Below, in pieces: positions 10,700-21,581 of a DNA stretch of 64,000 nucleotides. Position 1 is the first letter of the stretch, and each line of letters begins with the position of its first letter. The DNA is taken from NCBI GenBank assembly GCA_963693315.1, contig OY856186.1, forward strand, positions 367,343,859 through 367,407,858, in the 5' to 3' direction. The position numbers and the translations under genes were made by a program. The notes under the pieces are model-generated. The model was given only the letters and a program-made list of their open reading frames with translations. It ran no database searches and was not told where the DNA came from. The stretch comes from Diogma glabrata. Its lineage: Eukaryota > Arthropoda > Insecta > Diptera > Cylindrotomidae.

Positions 10700-11830
10700 T
10701 AATGTCTTCCGAAATTCGACGACAACGACGGACCAAAAAAGTTTGCAACAAGCTATGCTAGCGTGACCAAGAAGGCACTAGTTGCAAGTCTGGTTGAAGA
10801 TATGTTGAAACAAATAGGAACTCTGCCAACGTTTCACTGTCGATGAAAGAAGGAAAACTTTATTAAACAAATGTTAAACCAATGTTCAAATGACCTCCCA
10901 ATGAACTGGTTGCTAGAGATAATTTAGCTGTGGAATGTAGCTGTGATCTGCCCAAGATGCATCTGGTTAGATCTGGATTACACGTCATACTCTAAGACGA
11001 CCTTGTTTGGTGGTCTAGGACGACAGAACGGCTTGGACACTTTCAAACGAAAGATCCAGGTGTACAGGGGAATAAATTGGGTAATGCTAAACCTCGGTCG
11101 ACGGCAACCTCCTGTACATTATTTTCTTTTTAAATGACTTATTCGCAAATCAAAATAAAATGTCTACGAAAAGTACTGTGAGTTGATTGAGACCATCACA
11201 TAGGTTTCTGCACTAATGAGGGCTATGAAAGAGGATCTTTTAGCGATACTTGATAATCTAAGATTATCCAATGATACTCACACTTCTTATAGGGAAGAGA
11301 TCTATACAGCACTCCTTCGACACCATTTCCCTGGCTGCATATTTGATGAGAGTCCTCTGGGGGCAACTGTCTGCGAAAAATAGAGAAAACCTAACTGAAT
11401 GGACCAGATCATAGTAAAATGAGTTGTACTCCCGAGGCTCTGTTTTGGCATATCAATTTCTTTGAGGCATTCAAATCACCAGGTCCTGGCGGGATATGGC
11501 TCATTACGATACAGCAGTGTTTGGACATAATATGAGATGGGCTCACAAGGATCTTTGGAAACTTCAGACCGATCAGTCTTTCTTCAAACTTTCTAAAGTC
11601 TTTGGAAAGGTTGATCGATTAGTATATTGGCATGTGTGTCTGAAGAAAACCCCGCTTAGCAATAAACAACACGGGAAAGTCTACGAACACAATCCGCTTA
11701 GAGATATTGAAGAGACTATCTCAAAAAAGGCAATCACTCTTGGGGCTCCTCTTGACATAGAAGAATATTTCAACAAAGCCACTTTTGTGTCACTCCTTAT
11801 CGGATTGAATCAAACACTCAGGTAGATACA
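10700..11830 (+). pseudogene. Decayed non-LTR retrotransposon (ORF1 tail and RT fragment)
   Basis: A frame at about 10738-10830 reads KFATSYASVTKKALVASLVE, which resembles the YAxVxxxxLVVAIVD segment seen in some insect LINE ORF1 proteins. From about 11460, reverse-transcriptase signatures appear in shifting frames: FKSPGPGGI, then FRPISLSS, then FGKVDRLV or LERLID, and then a segment that ends LGAPLDIEEYFNKATFVSLL, matching the ALGAFLDIEGAFDNTSF type of RT motif. Several frameshifts and stops are needed, so it is an old fossil. It is on the plus strand and is followed directly by a fragment of a different LINE in the opposite orientation. Confidence 0.6.
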
Positions 11831-11869
11831 ACGGGCGCTGGAAGTAATTTTTTAAAAATTGTGAATTCT

Positions 11870-12437
11870 TCGACATTCATTTTTTTGTTCGTCACACATA
11901 CTAATTAAAATATCGGTGTGGAACTCCGGAAAATTGATCAAAATTGGGTCACCATCTTCAGCGACTATTTAAGGTCCGCGTTTACATTTATGCAGTGCCT
12001 CTTCGGGCGGGATTTATTTGTTTATGCATTTTAACCTTTGAAGATAGTGGAACGAACATCTTGTGCAGTGTACTATCTGCAAAACTATTTAATGGGTTAC
12101 TAGTGATTTTCAACAGTTCGTTGATATAAATTAAAAATAGAGTGGGGGATAAAACTGAGCCTTAAGGTACACTAGCGTTATTCAATTTATATTCAGAAGA
12201 AACTTAAGAATCGGTCAGGTAAGAAAATTTTGAATCAGTTTCGTGGCTTAGGAGGGGAATTCATACTCAATGAGCTTGTTGATCAGGTTGGTATGCCAGA
12301 TACGACCAAATGTCGTTGAAATGTCTAATGCAATATCGTACGTATCGCATCACCTTTGTCAAATATGCTGTTCCAACGATGGGCTACATAGTTCAAAAGA
12401 TAGGTTATTAATCTTTTGTTTCGAAAATCGTATTGTG
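11870..12437 (-). pseudogene. Fragment of the same LINE family as 54098-56089
   Basis: Plus-strand sequence from TTCGTCACACATACTAA to TTTCGAAAATCGTATTG is closely similar to about 54685-55300, which lies within the minus-strand RT ORF of the LINE there. It includes the shared run ending TTCAACAGTTCGTTGATATAAAT. The fragment covers the middle of the RT domain on the minus strand and carries indels, so it is a dead truncated copy. Confidence 0.8.
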
Positions 12438-13595
12438 TAGGTTAGTATTATCGTACCGTATGTGTCTCTCCAAGCACACCAAAAACAGATCTGGGGCTTA
12501 TGCTACTGACACGCGTTGTGCTACCTTTCTTATGCTAGCAAATGATGACCTAGCCTACCGGTAGCATAATAGGCGACCGCTGTTGTGCTAGTGTTAAGCT
12601 TCTATTGTGCTACCATGTTGGGCTACCAAGATGTGGTCACATAAGGATGGTTGTGGTATCGATACGCTACCCAAAAGAAATGTTTAAAAAAAACAAAATG
12701 TTTGCAGTTAATTGGCTTTTTTTATCAATCCAGAGAATCCGAGAGTTGAATATAGCTGCTGATAACGGTGGCTATGTGTCCTGTAAAAATAAAAATGGTT
12801 TTAATATTTTTTTAATTTACCTCGGGATTTGATCCCCAAACTTCGGGCGTACAAGTCAGCAACTTTAACCATTCGTCTTAATGAAATGAAAGTTACAGTG
12901 CCGTGTTCACCAATAGCCTGATGCTTACTGTCAAAGGAGCGGGGCAGAAAACCCTCCTCCTTGCTCTAAAAACCCATAGAGTATACCCACGATTCGGACA
13001 TAGCCCTCCTTCAATTTCCGGTTTCCTATACTACTCCTCCAATTCTAGAAACCAACGTTCCATTAACTCTCCAAGCTGAAGATACATCTACCATACTCTT
13101 TCCTAACTGTGATGGAAGCTGGTCACTCTGTGAACCCAACCACTATTATCACATCAGCAAACCCAACCGAATTCAATTCCCTAATAACCATACTCAAATG
13201 AGAACCGAATAGCGAGATAGCTCCTACTGTTCTTCCGTTTAAGTCACATAAGCAGCGACTCCAAGATTACATAGTTGCCTAATCCCGAATATTCATTGAC
13301 GCCATTGGAAATACAAAATCCTTATAGAGATCAACTCTACGAATGCATCGTTTCTGGCGTATTCGTAAATTATTTCGTTCTAAAACCATCGCTTCAATTT
13401 TTACACTTCCAAATGACCTTAAGTATCATGCCAAGGTTGAACTAGTGAATCAAATCCGGATTAGAATGTTAGGCAATGAGAGCATCTATCAGTGTCAGCG
13501 GTGGTGTGTTCGCAAAAGAAATATCACAACCTCCCCATCTTCTTACTTGCTCCACACCCAAAATCAAAACTCCAGATAGTAAAAGCCAAAAAGTT
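12438..13595. other. No supported gene
   Basis: A 12470-12640 stretch has repeated TGTGCTA and GCTACC words but no clear structure. The remainder has short frames only. The part from about 13340 may belong to the gypsy relic that follows. Confidence 0.35.
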
Positions 13596-13599
13596 ATTG

Positions 13600-14790
13600 G
13601 CTGTCTCACTACCAATGATTCTACTCACGGGCCGTAATAAGTCTCAATTGATTCATATTTGGGTATTGATTTTTTCAAAACTTTCAAGTTATTAGATCAA
13701 GTCTTATTTTCATCGTCTTTAGATTCTATCGAATCAATCGCCACAAATTCAACTATCAATGAAGATAACCCGCTGTATGATACTATACAGCTTCTTCCGT
13801 CATTTTCTAAAATGGCGACGCTGTCCACATCAAACAAAAACACTATCCCATATCACCAGCAGAAGTGAAAATGATGAGAGATAAGCTGGATTGCATCGTA
13901 TGCGGCCACTGGGTTTCATCGAAGAAAGTGCCAGTCTTTGGAGTTCGCCATTGGTCCTGGTACGAAAAGCTGGAAAAGTACGTCTGTGTTTCGACTCCAA
14001 TAAGGTCATCTCCAGCTTGGATTTGAAAGACGCTGTCTGGTAGATCTATTTGTAAAATCGTCTAAAGAGAAAACTACGTTTACCATACCTTGTCGACCAT
14101 TGTACCAGTTCGTAACGATGACCTTTGGACTGTGCAATTTACCTCAGACGATGACGAAATTAATAGGTGAGATGATCGCTCCCCATTTAAGTTCCTATGT
14201 CTTCGTATATTTAGATGATCTTCTGACCGTTACTGACACTTTTTTTAAATTATATCGATTCTATTAAAAGAAGTTGTCAAATGTGTAAGACATGCTTACT
14301 TGACGATCAATGTTGAGAATTGTAATTTTTTAATCCCGAAGATTAAATACTTGGACTACGTAGTAGGCAGAGATGTATTAAAAACCGATGAAGATAAAAC
14401 CGTGGCAAATCTTCGGTTACCTGAGCCAACCACGGTGAAATAGATTAGAAGAGTTTTAGGCATTGCTGGTTACGACCATCGTTTTATTTCTGGGTTCGCT
14501 TCATTAACGGCACCAATATCGGCTTTGTTAAACAAATCTACTAACAAATTAGTGTGGACCACGGAACTGATGTGGCCTTTAACTCGTTAAAAAAAGCATT
14601 GACTTCAGCCATTTATTCTGCAATGCGACCAGAGTAATAATGGTGTGGGCTGTGTACTGGTATAGTTGGACAAAGAATATATTGAGTACACTATTGAAGA
14701 AAACCAAGAAACTGAACTCAGCACAACTTAATTACTGTCAGCGAAAAGGAATGCCTTGCTGCTATCCTAGGTATTAAAAAGGTGAGGCGA
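13600..14790 (+). pseudogene. Decayed Ty3/gypsy pol (protease end, RT, RNase H)
   Basis: Pieces in changing frames follow the order of a gypsy Pol. A linker reads GIDFFKTFKLLDQVLFSS at about 13660. HIKQKHYPISPAEVKMM is near 13820, followed by RT strands. A YLDD motif lies at 14208-14219 (FVYLDDLLT), then KYLDYVVG near 14350 and the GIAGYDHRFISGFASL segment near 14460. RNase H begins at LQCDQ.N.GVGCVLV near 14620. Similarity ends at about 14790 and integrase is absent. At least four frameshifts and stops show that it is dead. It is far more decayed than the 4492-9501 element and not the same family. Confidence 0.8.
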
Positions 14791-15345
14791 GGAAATTCGT
14801 GAGAGCGAAAGTGATCAAGTTAGCTGGTAGCGGGTTCTACGAACCAGAGAACGTGATTTCCATTCAAATATACCATTCAAAAATTTGCGTCCGTAGAAAT
14901 GCTTTGCTCTTGTTTTCCTTTCATTTCCTATTGTTCGAAAAGTCTCCCGCATTTTTCTTATATTCTGGATTCTCCATCTTTACTCGGTCATCGGTGTTAG
15001 TAATTTTTATGGTTTAGCTCGGCTAGCTCGGTCGTTAGAACCCGAGAGTCTTTATATCGGGGTTCCATTTCGGTGTTTTTTTATGATTCGCGGGACGAAT
15101 GTAGTTGGTTCGACCTCCTCCTTTCGTCATGTCCTTTAATGGACAAGATATTCTATGCCAATCGTACTTCAATTCTTCGTCCTCTCTACATATAGTAATA
15201 TACAATAGTGTAGTTCGCAAATGTACATAAACATTTTCAAAAACTTCTCAACCCATATGTTTGCAAAAACACAATTATCTAAAATATCTTGAAGTAAGTA
15301 CACTTGACACTTCTGGGAAGTCCGTATTATATTCTTTGTATTTAT
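14791..15345. other. No supported gene
   Basis: There is a stretch with short frames on both strands and no recognisable domain. It begins where gypsy similarity stops, so part may be LTR or flank of that relic. Confidence 0.35.
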
Positions 15346-15441
15346 ATGATGACTGATATATGACCTAGATCTTAAAGATAAGATGTGACTTAGCGTGATG
15401 TAATTTTGATGTTAAAATGACGTAAATGTGTTTTCTGGGAA
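15346..15441 (+). repeat. Dispersed repeat, copy 1
   Basis: The sequence around GATGTGACTTAGCGTGATG through GACGTAAATGTGTTTTC recurs in inverted orientation at 25903-25990. Identity is high over about 85 bases. It is probably a fragment of a MITE family. Confidence 0.7.
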
Positions 15442-15459
15442 ATGTTGTCACTTCCCTGT

Positions 15460-16330
15460 TTAAACTATCCTATTGAAAGACAAAGTTTAATGGGAAAATT
15501 GCATAGGAAATTTCCTATAAAATCCTATTAAACAATTTTTTTTTTCCTTTTGAAATCGATTAAATCCTATTCAATTGTCCTATAGGAATACATTGACTCC
15601 TTTTAATAGAAATTAAAACATTTTTATAAGATTATAAATTCTTCAATGGGATTGACTTCATTTTAATTGAATTTTCTGCGACCGTCTAATTTTTTATTTA
15701 ATAATAAAGCATCCTACTTGACATTATAATAGGACTAAACACATTTTAAAGGTAGTTTTGTAGTCTTAGAATTTCATATGGAATGCTTATCGATTCTTAA
15801 TGGGATTGACTATGTTTTAATGGGAATTTCTAAAACCTTCAAATTTCCTATTAAATAATAATCAATTAAAATAAAATAAAGTTATGCAACCTTAATTACT
15901 ATTATTATAGTCTTTCAGCCGAGAAGCGATACCTAAAACACATAAAACGATTTTAAGTATATATTTCTAAAATGGATAATACTCTAGTGAATTTTAACCA
16001 GACATACGAAAAATTTCAGTCGTATTTTCCTGTAAGAATTATTCATTTCCTATTGAAACTATTTCAATGTCTTCCCATAAAACTATATAGAATCCTAATG
16101 AAAAATACTGTCGTGAAATTATAATTTTAAAGTCAAATGTTCCTGTAGAAATTATACACGTTATTATATTGGGAAATCTTGTCGTAACAAAACAATTTTG
16201 TAAGTTTTATTTTAATTTACAAATTATCTATTTCCCGTTCAAAATGTTTCAATGTCTTCCTTTAAAACTATAAAGAATCCTATTAAGGAATCTTGTCGTT
16301 AGAAAAATATTCTCATGTATTTCCCTTTTC
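15460..16330. repeat. TCCTATT-rich repeat region
   Basis: This AT-rich region is packed with TCCTATTAAA, AATAGGA and related words in both orientations. A block at 16045-16113 is repeated at 16228-16298 (shared TTTCAATGTCTTCC and AAAACTAT.AAGAATCCTA.T). The word set resembles the TIR element at 22449-22976, so it may be a decayed relative. No coding signal is present. Confidence 0.5.
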
Positions 16331-16467
16331 AATTACGTTCATTCCAATAAAAATATTTTTATTTTTTTTTTCTTTATTTCAGTATAAAATTAATTACATT
16401 CATTTTTTTTTTATTGCTCTAGCATAAGCTGTTTAGCAATGTAAGTTTTTATATGTAAACAATAGGT

Positions 16468-16556
16468 GTGTTCGATTTGACTGAAACAACTGAAAAAACA
16501 ACAACAATTGCATTTAATTTTTCAGTTGCTTCAGTTGTTTCAGTCAAATCGAACAC
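16468..16556. mobile_element. Short hairpin MITE, copy 1
   Basis: An 89-bp inverted repeat begins GTGTTCGATTTGACTGAAAC and ends with its complement CAGTCAAATCGAACAC. The right arm has an extra CTTCAGTTG unit. A second copy lies at 60303-60372. The short length and dispersed copies fit a very small non-autonomous TIR element. Confidence 0.8.
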
Positions 16557-17189
16557 GGCTAATAATATCAAAAACTAAAAAAATTACTTCAATTAGAAAC
16601 TAATCAATGTAGGAATTTTAATCGAAAAAGTCTGATATTTAAAGGATTATGAGCTTAATTCCATTTTCCCATTGAATATGAGTCTTTCCTACCCAACATT
16701 TTTATGAAGTAAAGAGTTTCTCGGTTGATCCCATTAAAATCGTCATTTTCCTAGCCAATTTTCATCAATATTCTACAGGATTGTACCTTTTCTAAAGAGA
16801 CAGTTTAAGCAGCGGTTGTCGGACAGCTTCCTTTTTCCATGATACCAATTCGAATCCCGTCAAGAAACACTTTTCAGTTCATGATATAGGAATCAACTAA
16901 TTTTTGACTTTCTTAAATTATAGCAATCCACCATTATTTCCAATTCGGAAATTCAGTTCAATGGGACTTATTCGGTTCAATAGTTTCCGAGAAAATCGAT
17001 TTTGAAGGTGTAACGGGCATCAAGTTTCGTTTTCGCTCATTTTATCTTTTAATGTCTACAATCACGCTAAAAATTGGTATAAACAATACACAACTACTTT
17101 TTGAATTTAACTGTAAGTTTTTACCAAACAACTTAGCTAATTTCATCGAATTTTCATCGGCTGAGTTTTTACCCAAACCATTATAATTT
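16557..17189. other. No supported gene
   Basis: AT-rich sequence with no long reading frame and no repeat that I can define. Confidence 0.45.
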
Positions 17190-17333
17190 ATTCAGTAAAT
17201 TATTTGTGATATAACATCACCCCGATGGAAAATCTCCCATCAAGAATAATAATATTAATTATTAACAATAATATTATTCTTGATGGGAGATTTTCCATCG
17301 GGGTGATGTTATATCACAAATAATTTACTGAAT
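17190..17333. repeat. 144-bp near-perfect inverted repeat
   Basis: Arms of about 66 bp (17190-17255 and 17268-17333) run from ATTCAGTAAATTATTTGTGA through CATCACCCCGATGG to AATAATATT and are reverse complements around a loop of about 12 bases. The right arm is also the start of the 453-bp unit that follows. Confidence 0.9.
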
Positions 17334-18177
17334 TATTTGTTGATCATGTGTCAATAGACACAAGTGAAGACTAGTCATCTTCTTCTCACCGATACAAGTT
17401 TGTTATTCAATACTAGAATGTCTAGAGTATAACAAAACAGTGATCACCAGAGAAATTAATTGACTAAACCTGAATCTATTAAATTTATGATTATGTAAAT
17501 TTTTTGTTTTTACACTTCGCTAGAGTTGTGACCTAATTTTTGGTTTATATTCGTTAGCGTTGACATTTAGAGTAGAGTTTATCTAGTCGGCTAGCCCTGA
17601 TGAGAATGATAAACTTTTTAAAGTTTAAAATTTTCTCTTTGGTTCGAAACTAGATCGCTCTAAAATTGTATGGATTGCAAAAATTTTCATAATTTGCACC
17701 ATAATTTTTTAGATTCAGTTCTTATATTATTCTTGATGGGAGATTTTCCATCGAGGTGATGTTATATCACAAATAATTTACTGAATTAATTGTTGATCGT
17801 GTGTCAATAGACACAAGTGAAGACTAGTCATCTTCTTCTCACCGATACAAGTTTGTATCAATACTAGAATGTCTAGAGTATAACAAAACAGTGATCACCA
17901 GAGAAATTAATTGACTAAACCTGAATCTATTAAATTTATGATTATGTAAATTTATTTTTACACTTCGCTAGAGTCGTAACCTAATTTTTGGTTTATATTC
18001 GTTAGCGTTGACATTTTTTGGTAGAGTTTATCTAGTCGGCTAGCCCTGATGAGAATGATAAACTTTTTAAAGTTTAAAATTTTCTCTTTGGTTCGAAACT
18101 AGATCGCTCTAAAATTGTATGGATTGCAAAAAGTTTCATAATTTGCACCATAATATTTTAGATTCAGTTCTTACATT
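17272..18177. repeat. 453-bp tandem duplication
   Basis: The unit starting TATTATTCTTGATGGGAG occurs at 17272 and at 17725. Both copies continue through the same CACAAGTGAAGACTAGTCATC, CTTCGCTAGAGT and CTAGTCGGCTAGCCCTGATG words to GATTCAGTTCTTA. Differences are scattered substitutions and small indels. No coding frame is present. The first copy begins inside the inverted repeat, so the array may be a fragment of a satellite or the end of a larger TIR element. Confidence 0.88.
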
Positions 18178-18608
18178 ATAACTTAGTTTCTGAATTATTT
18201 CATTTTGGAATGTTTATCGTTCACTTTCGTCCATATTAAATAAAATTTGGTTAATTGGTTAAAATGTTTGCTGTAAGTATATATAAGAGGAATAAACATA
18301 AAACGTAAGTTGTTATGATTTACCATATTTCTAAAATCGTACATACTAAATTATTATGAAATAAAAGAAGTTGATTTTACCTATTTTATTCAACACAATT
18401 CCAAAATATCTTCTTCAAAATTACAAACGATCACAAACTGATCTTTTACAGTTATACCAACTGTAAGAAAAAAAATATACATAATTCAAAACAATTCAGT
18501 TGACATATAAACAAAAAACATTTGGTTATATGTAGAAAAAAATTTTGACTCTTTTTATAAATATTATAAAAATCTATTATAAATATACTTCAAAATTAAC
18601 TAAATATC
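18178..18608. other. 3' flank of the ankyrin gene
   Basis: AT-rich sequence with no ORF. On the minus strand it holds the 3' UTR of the ankyrin gene, but I see no canonical AATAAA close to the stop. Confidence 0.4.
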
Positions 18609-19319
18609 TTAATTTATATTTAAATTCTCCAATAAACGTTTCATATCTTCTTCAGATTTTATATGGTTTGGATTCGGATCAAGAATTCTAGCTAATTCAC
18701 GATAATCATCCCCATATTGTTTTGACTCAAATTGTGCTCGTATATTTAATTTACTTAAAACTATACGATATGGCGTTTGTTTATTGGAATCAAGAATTTG
18801 AATGTTTGCACCTCCATTGATTAATGCTTTGATGACCGGTTTATTCCATGTACAGGCAGCTAAATGGAGTGGAGTGTTCCCAAGCGAATCTTTAACATTC
18901 GGATTCGCACCATATTCGATTAGTACTTTCACAACATTTGCATATCCTCGTGATGCTGCTAAATGCAAAGCTGTTCGTTTGTAATTATCCGATGCGTTTG
19001 GATTAATGTTGCGTAATTGTAATAATTGTGTAACTAATTCAACATTATTCGTCATCGCTGCAAAAGATAAACGTTTTTCTTTACTTGTATTCAATATTCC
19101 ATCATAATCGTTTGAATGACGACTTCGATCGTGATGCAAACGTGATTTGATTTTCCATGAATGTGGAGCACTACCCGAATAACTTGTTGATTGTTCAGCA
19201 AAATTAAAATCTTTGCGATTATTCTTTTCAATCAAATTACGAAATTCTATTTGTAAAAGTTTTGTTATATCTACTGTTCCTTCTGTACTATCATTACTAG
19301 TTTCAAACCCTGAATCCAT
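18609..19319 (-). CDS. ANKRD54: Ankyrin repeat protein, ANKRD54-like
   Basis: This is a 236-residue single-exon protein. The N-terminal 85 residues are polar and contain a basic patch (KSRLHHDRSRH). From about residue 80, ankyrin repeats follow: RLSFAAMTNNVELVTQLL, then RTALHLAASRGYANVVKVLI, then NTPLHLAACTWNKPVIKALI, then a diverged repeat QTPYRIVLSKLNIRAQF. The GNTPLHLAACT..PVI...L.GGA core followed by a repeat containing SKLNI is characteristic of vertebrate ANKRD54, a nucleocytoplasmic scaffold of about 300 residues that binds SH3-domain kinases. The insect protein lacks the long C-terminal helix region, so binding partners may differ. It sits alone between repeats and the frame is intact. 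Some other small ankyrin protein is a less likely alternative. Confidence 0.8.
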   Translation of the reverse strand: MDSGFETSNDSTEGTVDITKLLQIEFRNLIEKNNRKDFNFAEQSTSYSGSAPHSWKIKSRLHHDRSRHSNDYDGILNTSKEKRLSFAAMTNNVELVTQLLQLRNINPNASDNYKRTALHLAASRGYANVVKVLIEYGANPNVKDSLGNTPLHLAACTWNKPVIKALINGGANIQILDSNKQTPYRIVLSKLNIRAQFESKQYGDDYRELARILDPNPNHIKSEEDMKRLLENLNIN

Positions 19320-19380
19320 CTTCTTTTCTCTATAATAAATTACTTTTTTAGAGGCTAAAAATGGTGTATTATTTAATTAT

Positions 19381-19456
19381 AATAATTTACGTTATTTATT
19401 ATAAACGAAAACATTAATTAAAATAATTTACGTTATTTATTATAAACGAAAACAAA
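19381..19456. repeat. 41-bp period tandem duplication
   Basis: AATAATTTACGTTATTTATT followed by ATAAACGAAAACA occurs at 19381-19413 and again at 19422-19454, within 150 bases upstream of the ankyrin gene start codon. It probably lies in the promoter or 5' UTR of that gene. Confidence 0.8.
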
Positions 19457-19890
19457 TAAATTTTGACATAAGATAAGTCGTCATTAAAATTTCTACAAGC
19501 TTTTGATGCAAGCTTTTACCCTATCAACCATTTATTTACATTCTCTCTTCTTTTGGAAGTACGAACAAGCCGCGATTTTTCGAGTATCGAATAAGTTTAT
19601 GGCCCGAATTTATAGTCGTAATTATTGCTATTATATAGCAAGCATTTTCGAAAATCAACTGTTTTGGAAAATTTTTTTTTGTAATTTATAGTCGATACTA
19701 CAACCATTGCTGTAGCAAGCGTTAAATAAGCTATTTATAAAAGAGACTGTAATGTTAGAATTCGAAATAAGCTACCAACATAAATGAAATAAAATCCCTA
19801 AAATATTGACTTGTCAAATCCGCTTTGAAAAGAAACGGCCATAAATTTTTGTGTGTTTTCGACCGAAACTGAGTCAAATAAATAAAAATT

Positions 19891-20445
19891 ATGTCCTCAT
19901 CGTCAAGAATAGAAGATGGTAACAAAAAAATATTAATTGAAATAATCAAAAAATATAAAAATATAATCGAAAATAAAAAAACAGATTCAATTTCAAACAA
20001 AAAAAAAAGACGATTACTGGGAAACCATCAAAACTGAATACAATGCTCAATGACTTGGGCCAACTAAATCAAAAAAGCAAATACAGTCAAGTTATGTAAA
20101 TTGGAAAGGTAAGTAAATTGGAAAGGTAAGTTACGCAAGGAAATCGCAGCGAAAAGACAGGATTGTCAACGAACTGGGGGAGGATCAACAGTTGTGGAAT
20201 TAGACGAGAATAATGGTGACGGGGAGCTGTACGACCTCATACTACCGAGTATCAAACCTCAAACAAATATTTTTGATTCTGATGGAATTTTCAACGATGA
20301 AAAGGTGGAATGGAATATGTATACCGAAACAAAATATAATTACCAATAATAATTTTGTAATTTTAGGAAAATGAATCTATGTTCGAGAATAATAATAATA
20401 ATAATGAGTTGGAGATGTTCGAAGATTATCTTGACATGTCACCCA
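19891..20445 (+). pseudogene. Myb/SANT-like DNA-binding protein of Harbinger relic
   Basis: The frame opens at ATG 19891 with SSSSRIEDGNKKILIEIIKK, then YKNIIENKKTDSISNKKK, a strong match in shape to the Myb/SANT-like domain (Myb_DNA-bind_5) found in PIF/Harbinger accessory proteins and some host regulators. Three lesions follow: a frame change in the A run near 20005, a TGA after ..TEYNAQ, and a 17-bp tandem duplication of GTAAATTGGAAAGGTAA at about 20095-20130 that breaks the NWKGKLRKEI helix. The acidic C-terminal half (VVELDENNGDGELYDLI) may continue across a small GT-AG intron (about 20318-20366). The protein would have helped the transposase find its ends. It is now dead. Confidence 0.65.
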
Positions 20446-20510
20446 CGATTATCGCAATGATTGCTTTCACTTTCTATTAAAGATGATAAATAATTAAAAG
20501 TAAAGTTTAG

Positions 20511-20657
20511 TTAACCTAAACCGTCTCTTGAATTTTGCATCATCGTAATAATTTTCAGCAATTCTTGTTTGATAACATATTTTTTCCTAACATTTTCATC
20601 AACAGACGAATCATCTGAACTGGATGATGAATAAAACGATTCAAATGAACTATCCAT
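20511..20657 (-). pseudogene. Truncated acidic-serine N-terminus, probable Harbinger transposase start
   Basis: This 48-residue frame begins MDSSFESFYSSSSSDDSS and continues VDENVRKKYVIKQELLKIIT before a stop. The acidic Ser/Asp start with a following basic helix resembles the first residues of many Harbinger DDE nucleases. The DDE domain is absent. The position inside the element, opposite the Myb-like ORF, supports the reading, but similarity is short. Confidence 0.4.
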
Positions 20658-20900
20658 ATTTATTATAAAAATTTAATTATTCTTTTATTATTTATTCTGT
20701 ATTTTATTATTTATTTTATTCTAATTTCATTATTTTTTTTATAATAGGTATTAAGAATATTCAAGAATATTTTACACAATGACACAAACGCAATATGTCA
20801 AAATTTCGATAGTTTCGAAAAAACAAAATTATTTTGCGATATTCCGTAGCATTAGCTATAGTGATGGATTTTGATCACTGCAACTAATATTACATACTAA

Positions 20901-21485
20901 GGGCCATATCGACAGACGCAACTACAACTTTTAGTTGTAGTCACAGTTTTTTCGAAATTGATGTTCAAAACTGGTATTTTTAAACCACATTAAAACTACG
21001 AATTTAGTTGAGATTTTGATGGTATTTTTAAACGTAATTTAAAACCATAATTTTTCGAACACAGCAATAATTAGAAATCAGTAATTATGTGTTAAAATTT
21101 ATTGCAATATTAATAATAATGTAGTTATAGTAAAAACAACTTAAATACAACACAAAACAATATTGATTTGCAAGATTAACAATTATTTAGAGTTTTCAAT
21201 TATTTAAAATGTTTATAAAAAACACAATTGAAATACACATACATGTTAATGTTTCAAAATATTTTATTATAAAATATTATTTGACAACGTATTGATTTAA
21301 AAAAATCTATCATCGAATTTTAACCGTCAATTGTAAGTGTAAATTTAATCACCGATATCCATGACTAAATCTGCAACTACAACTTTAATCTACGTTTAAA
21401 ACTGACGATTTAATGTGGTTTAAAAATACCAAAACTGACACTTTAGTTGTAGTTGCGATTTTAGTTGGGTTTGTCGATATGGCCC
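20901..21485. mobile_element. Non-autonomous PIF/Harbinger MITE, nested
   Basis: This 585-bp element has long inverted ends: GGGCCATATCGACAGACGCA at the left, and the complement of GGGCCATATCGACAAACCCA at the right. Similarity continues through CAACTACAACT and GGTATTTTTAAACCACATTA. A TAA duplication flanks it (20898-20900 and 21486-21488), the canonical Harbinger target. It has no ORF. It lies within the 19601-21574 relic, so it is younger than that element. Confidence 0.88.
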
Positions 21486-21581
21486 TAAATCAATACTTAT
21501 AGTGAGGTTTATAAATACGATAAGTGTTGCTATAGCACTAGCTGTAGTAGTAGCAGCGACTATAAATTCGAGCCTATATTA

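Larger units (their letters stand above)
19601..21574. mobile_element. PIF/Harbinger-like DNA transposon relic
   Basis: The ends are terminal inverted repeats GGCCCGAATTTATAGTCG (19601-19618) and CGACTATAAATTCGAGCC (21557-21574), with one mismatch in 18. TAT flanks both sides (19598-19600 and 21575-21577), a 3-bp duplication length as in Harbinger elements although TAT is not their usual TWA. The interior carries a broken Myb/SANT-like ORF on plus and the start of a second small protein on minus. The two-gene divergent or convergent layout is typical of this superfamily. The rest of the transposase is missing, and a smaller TIR element has inserted at 20901. Confidence 0.7.
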
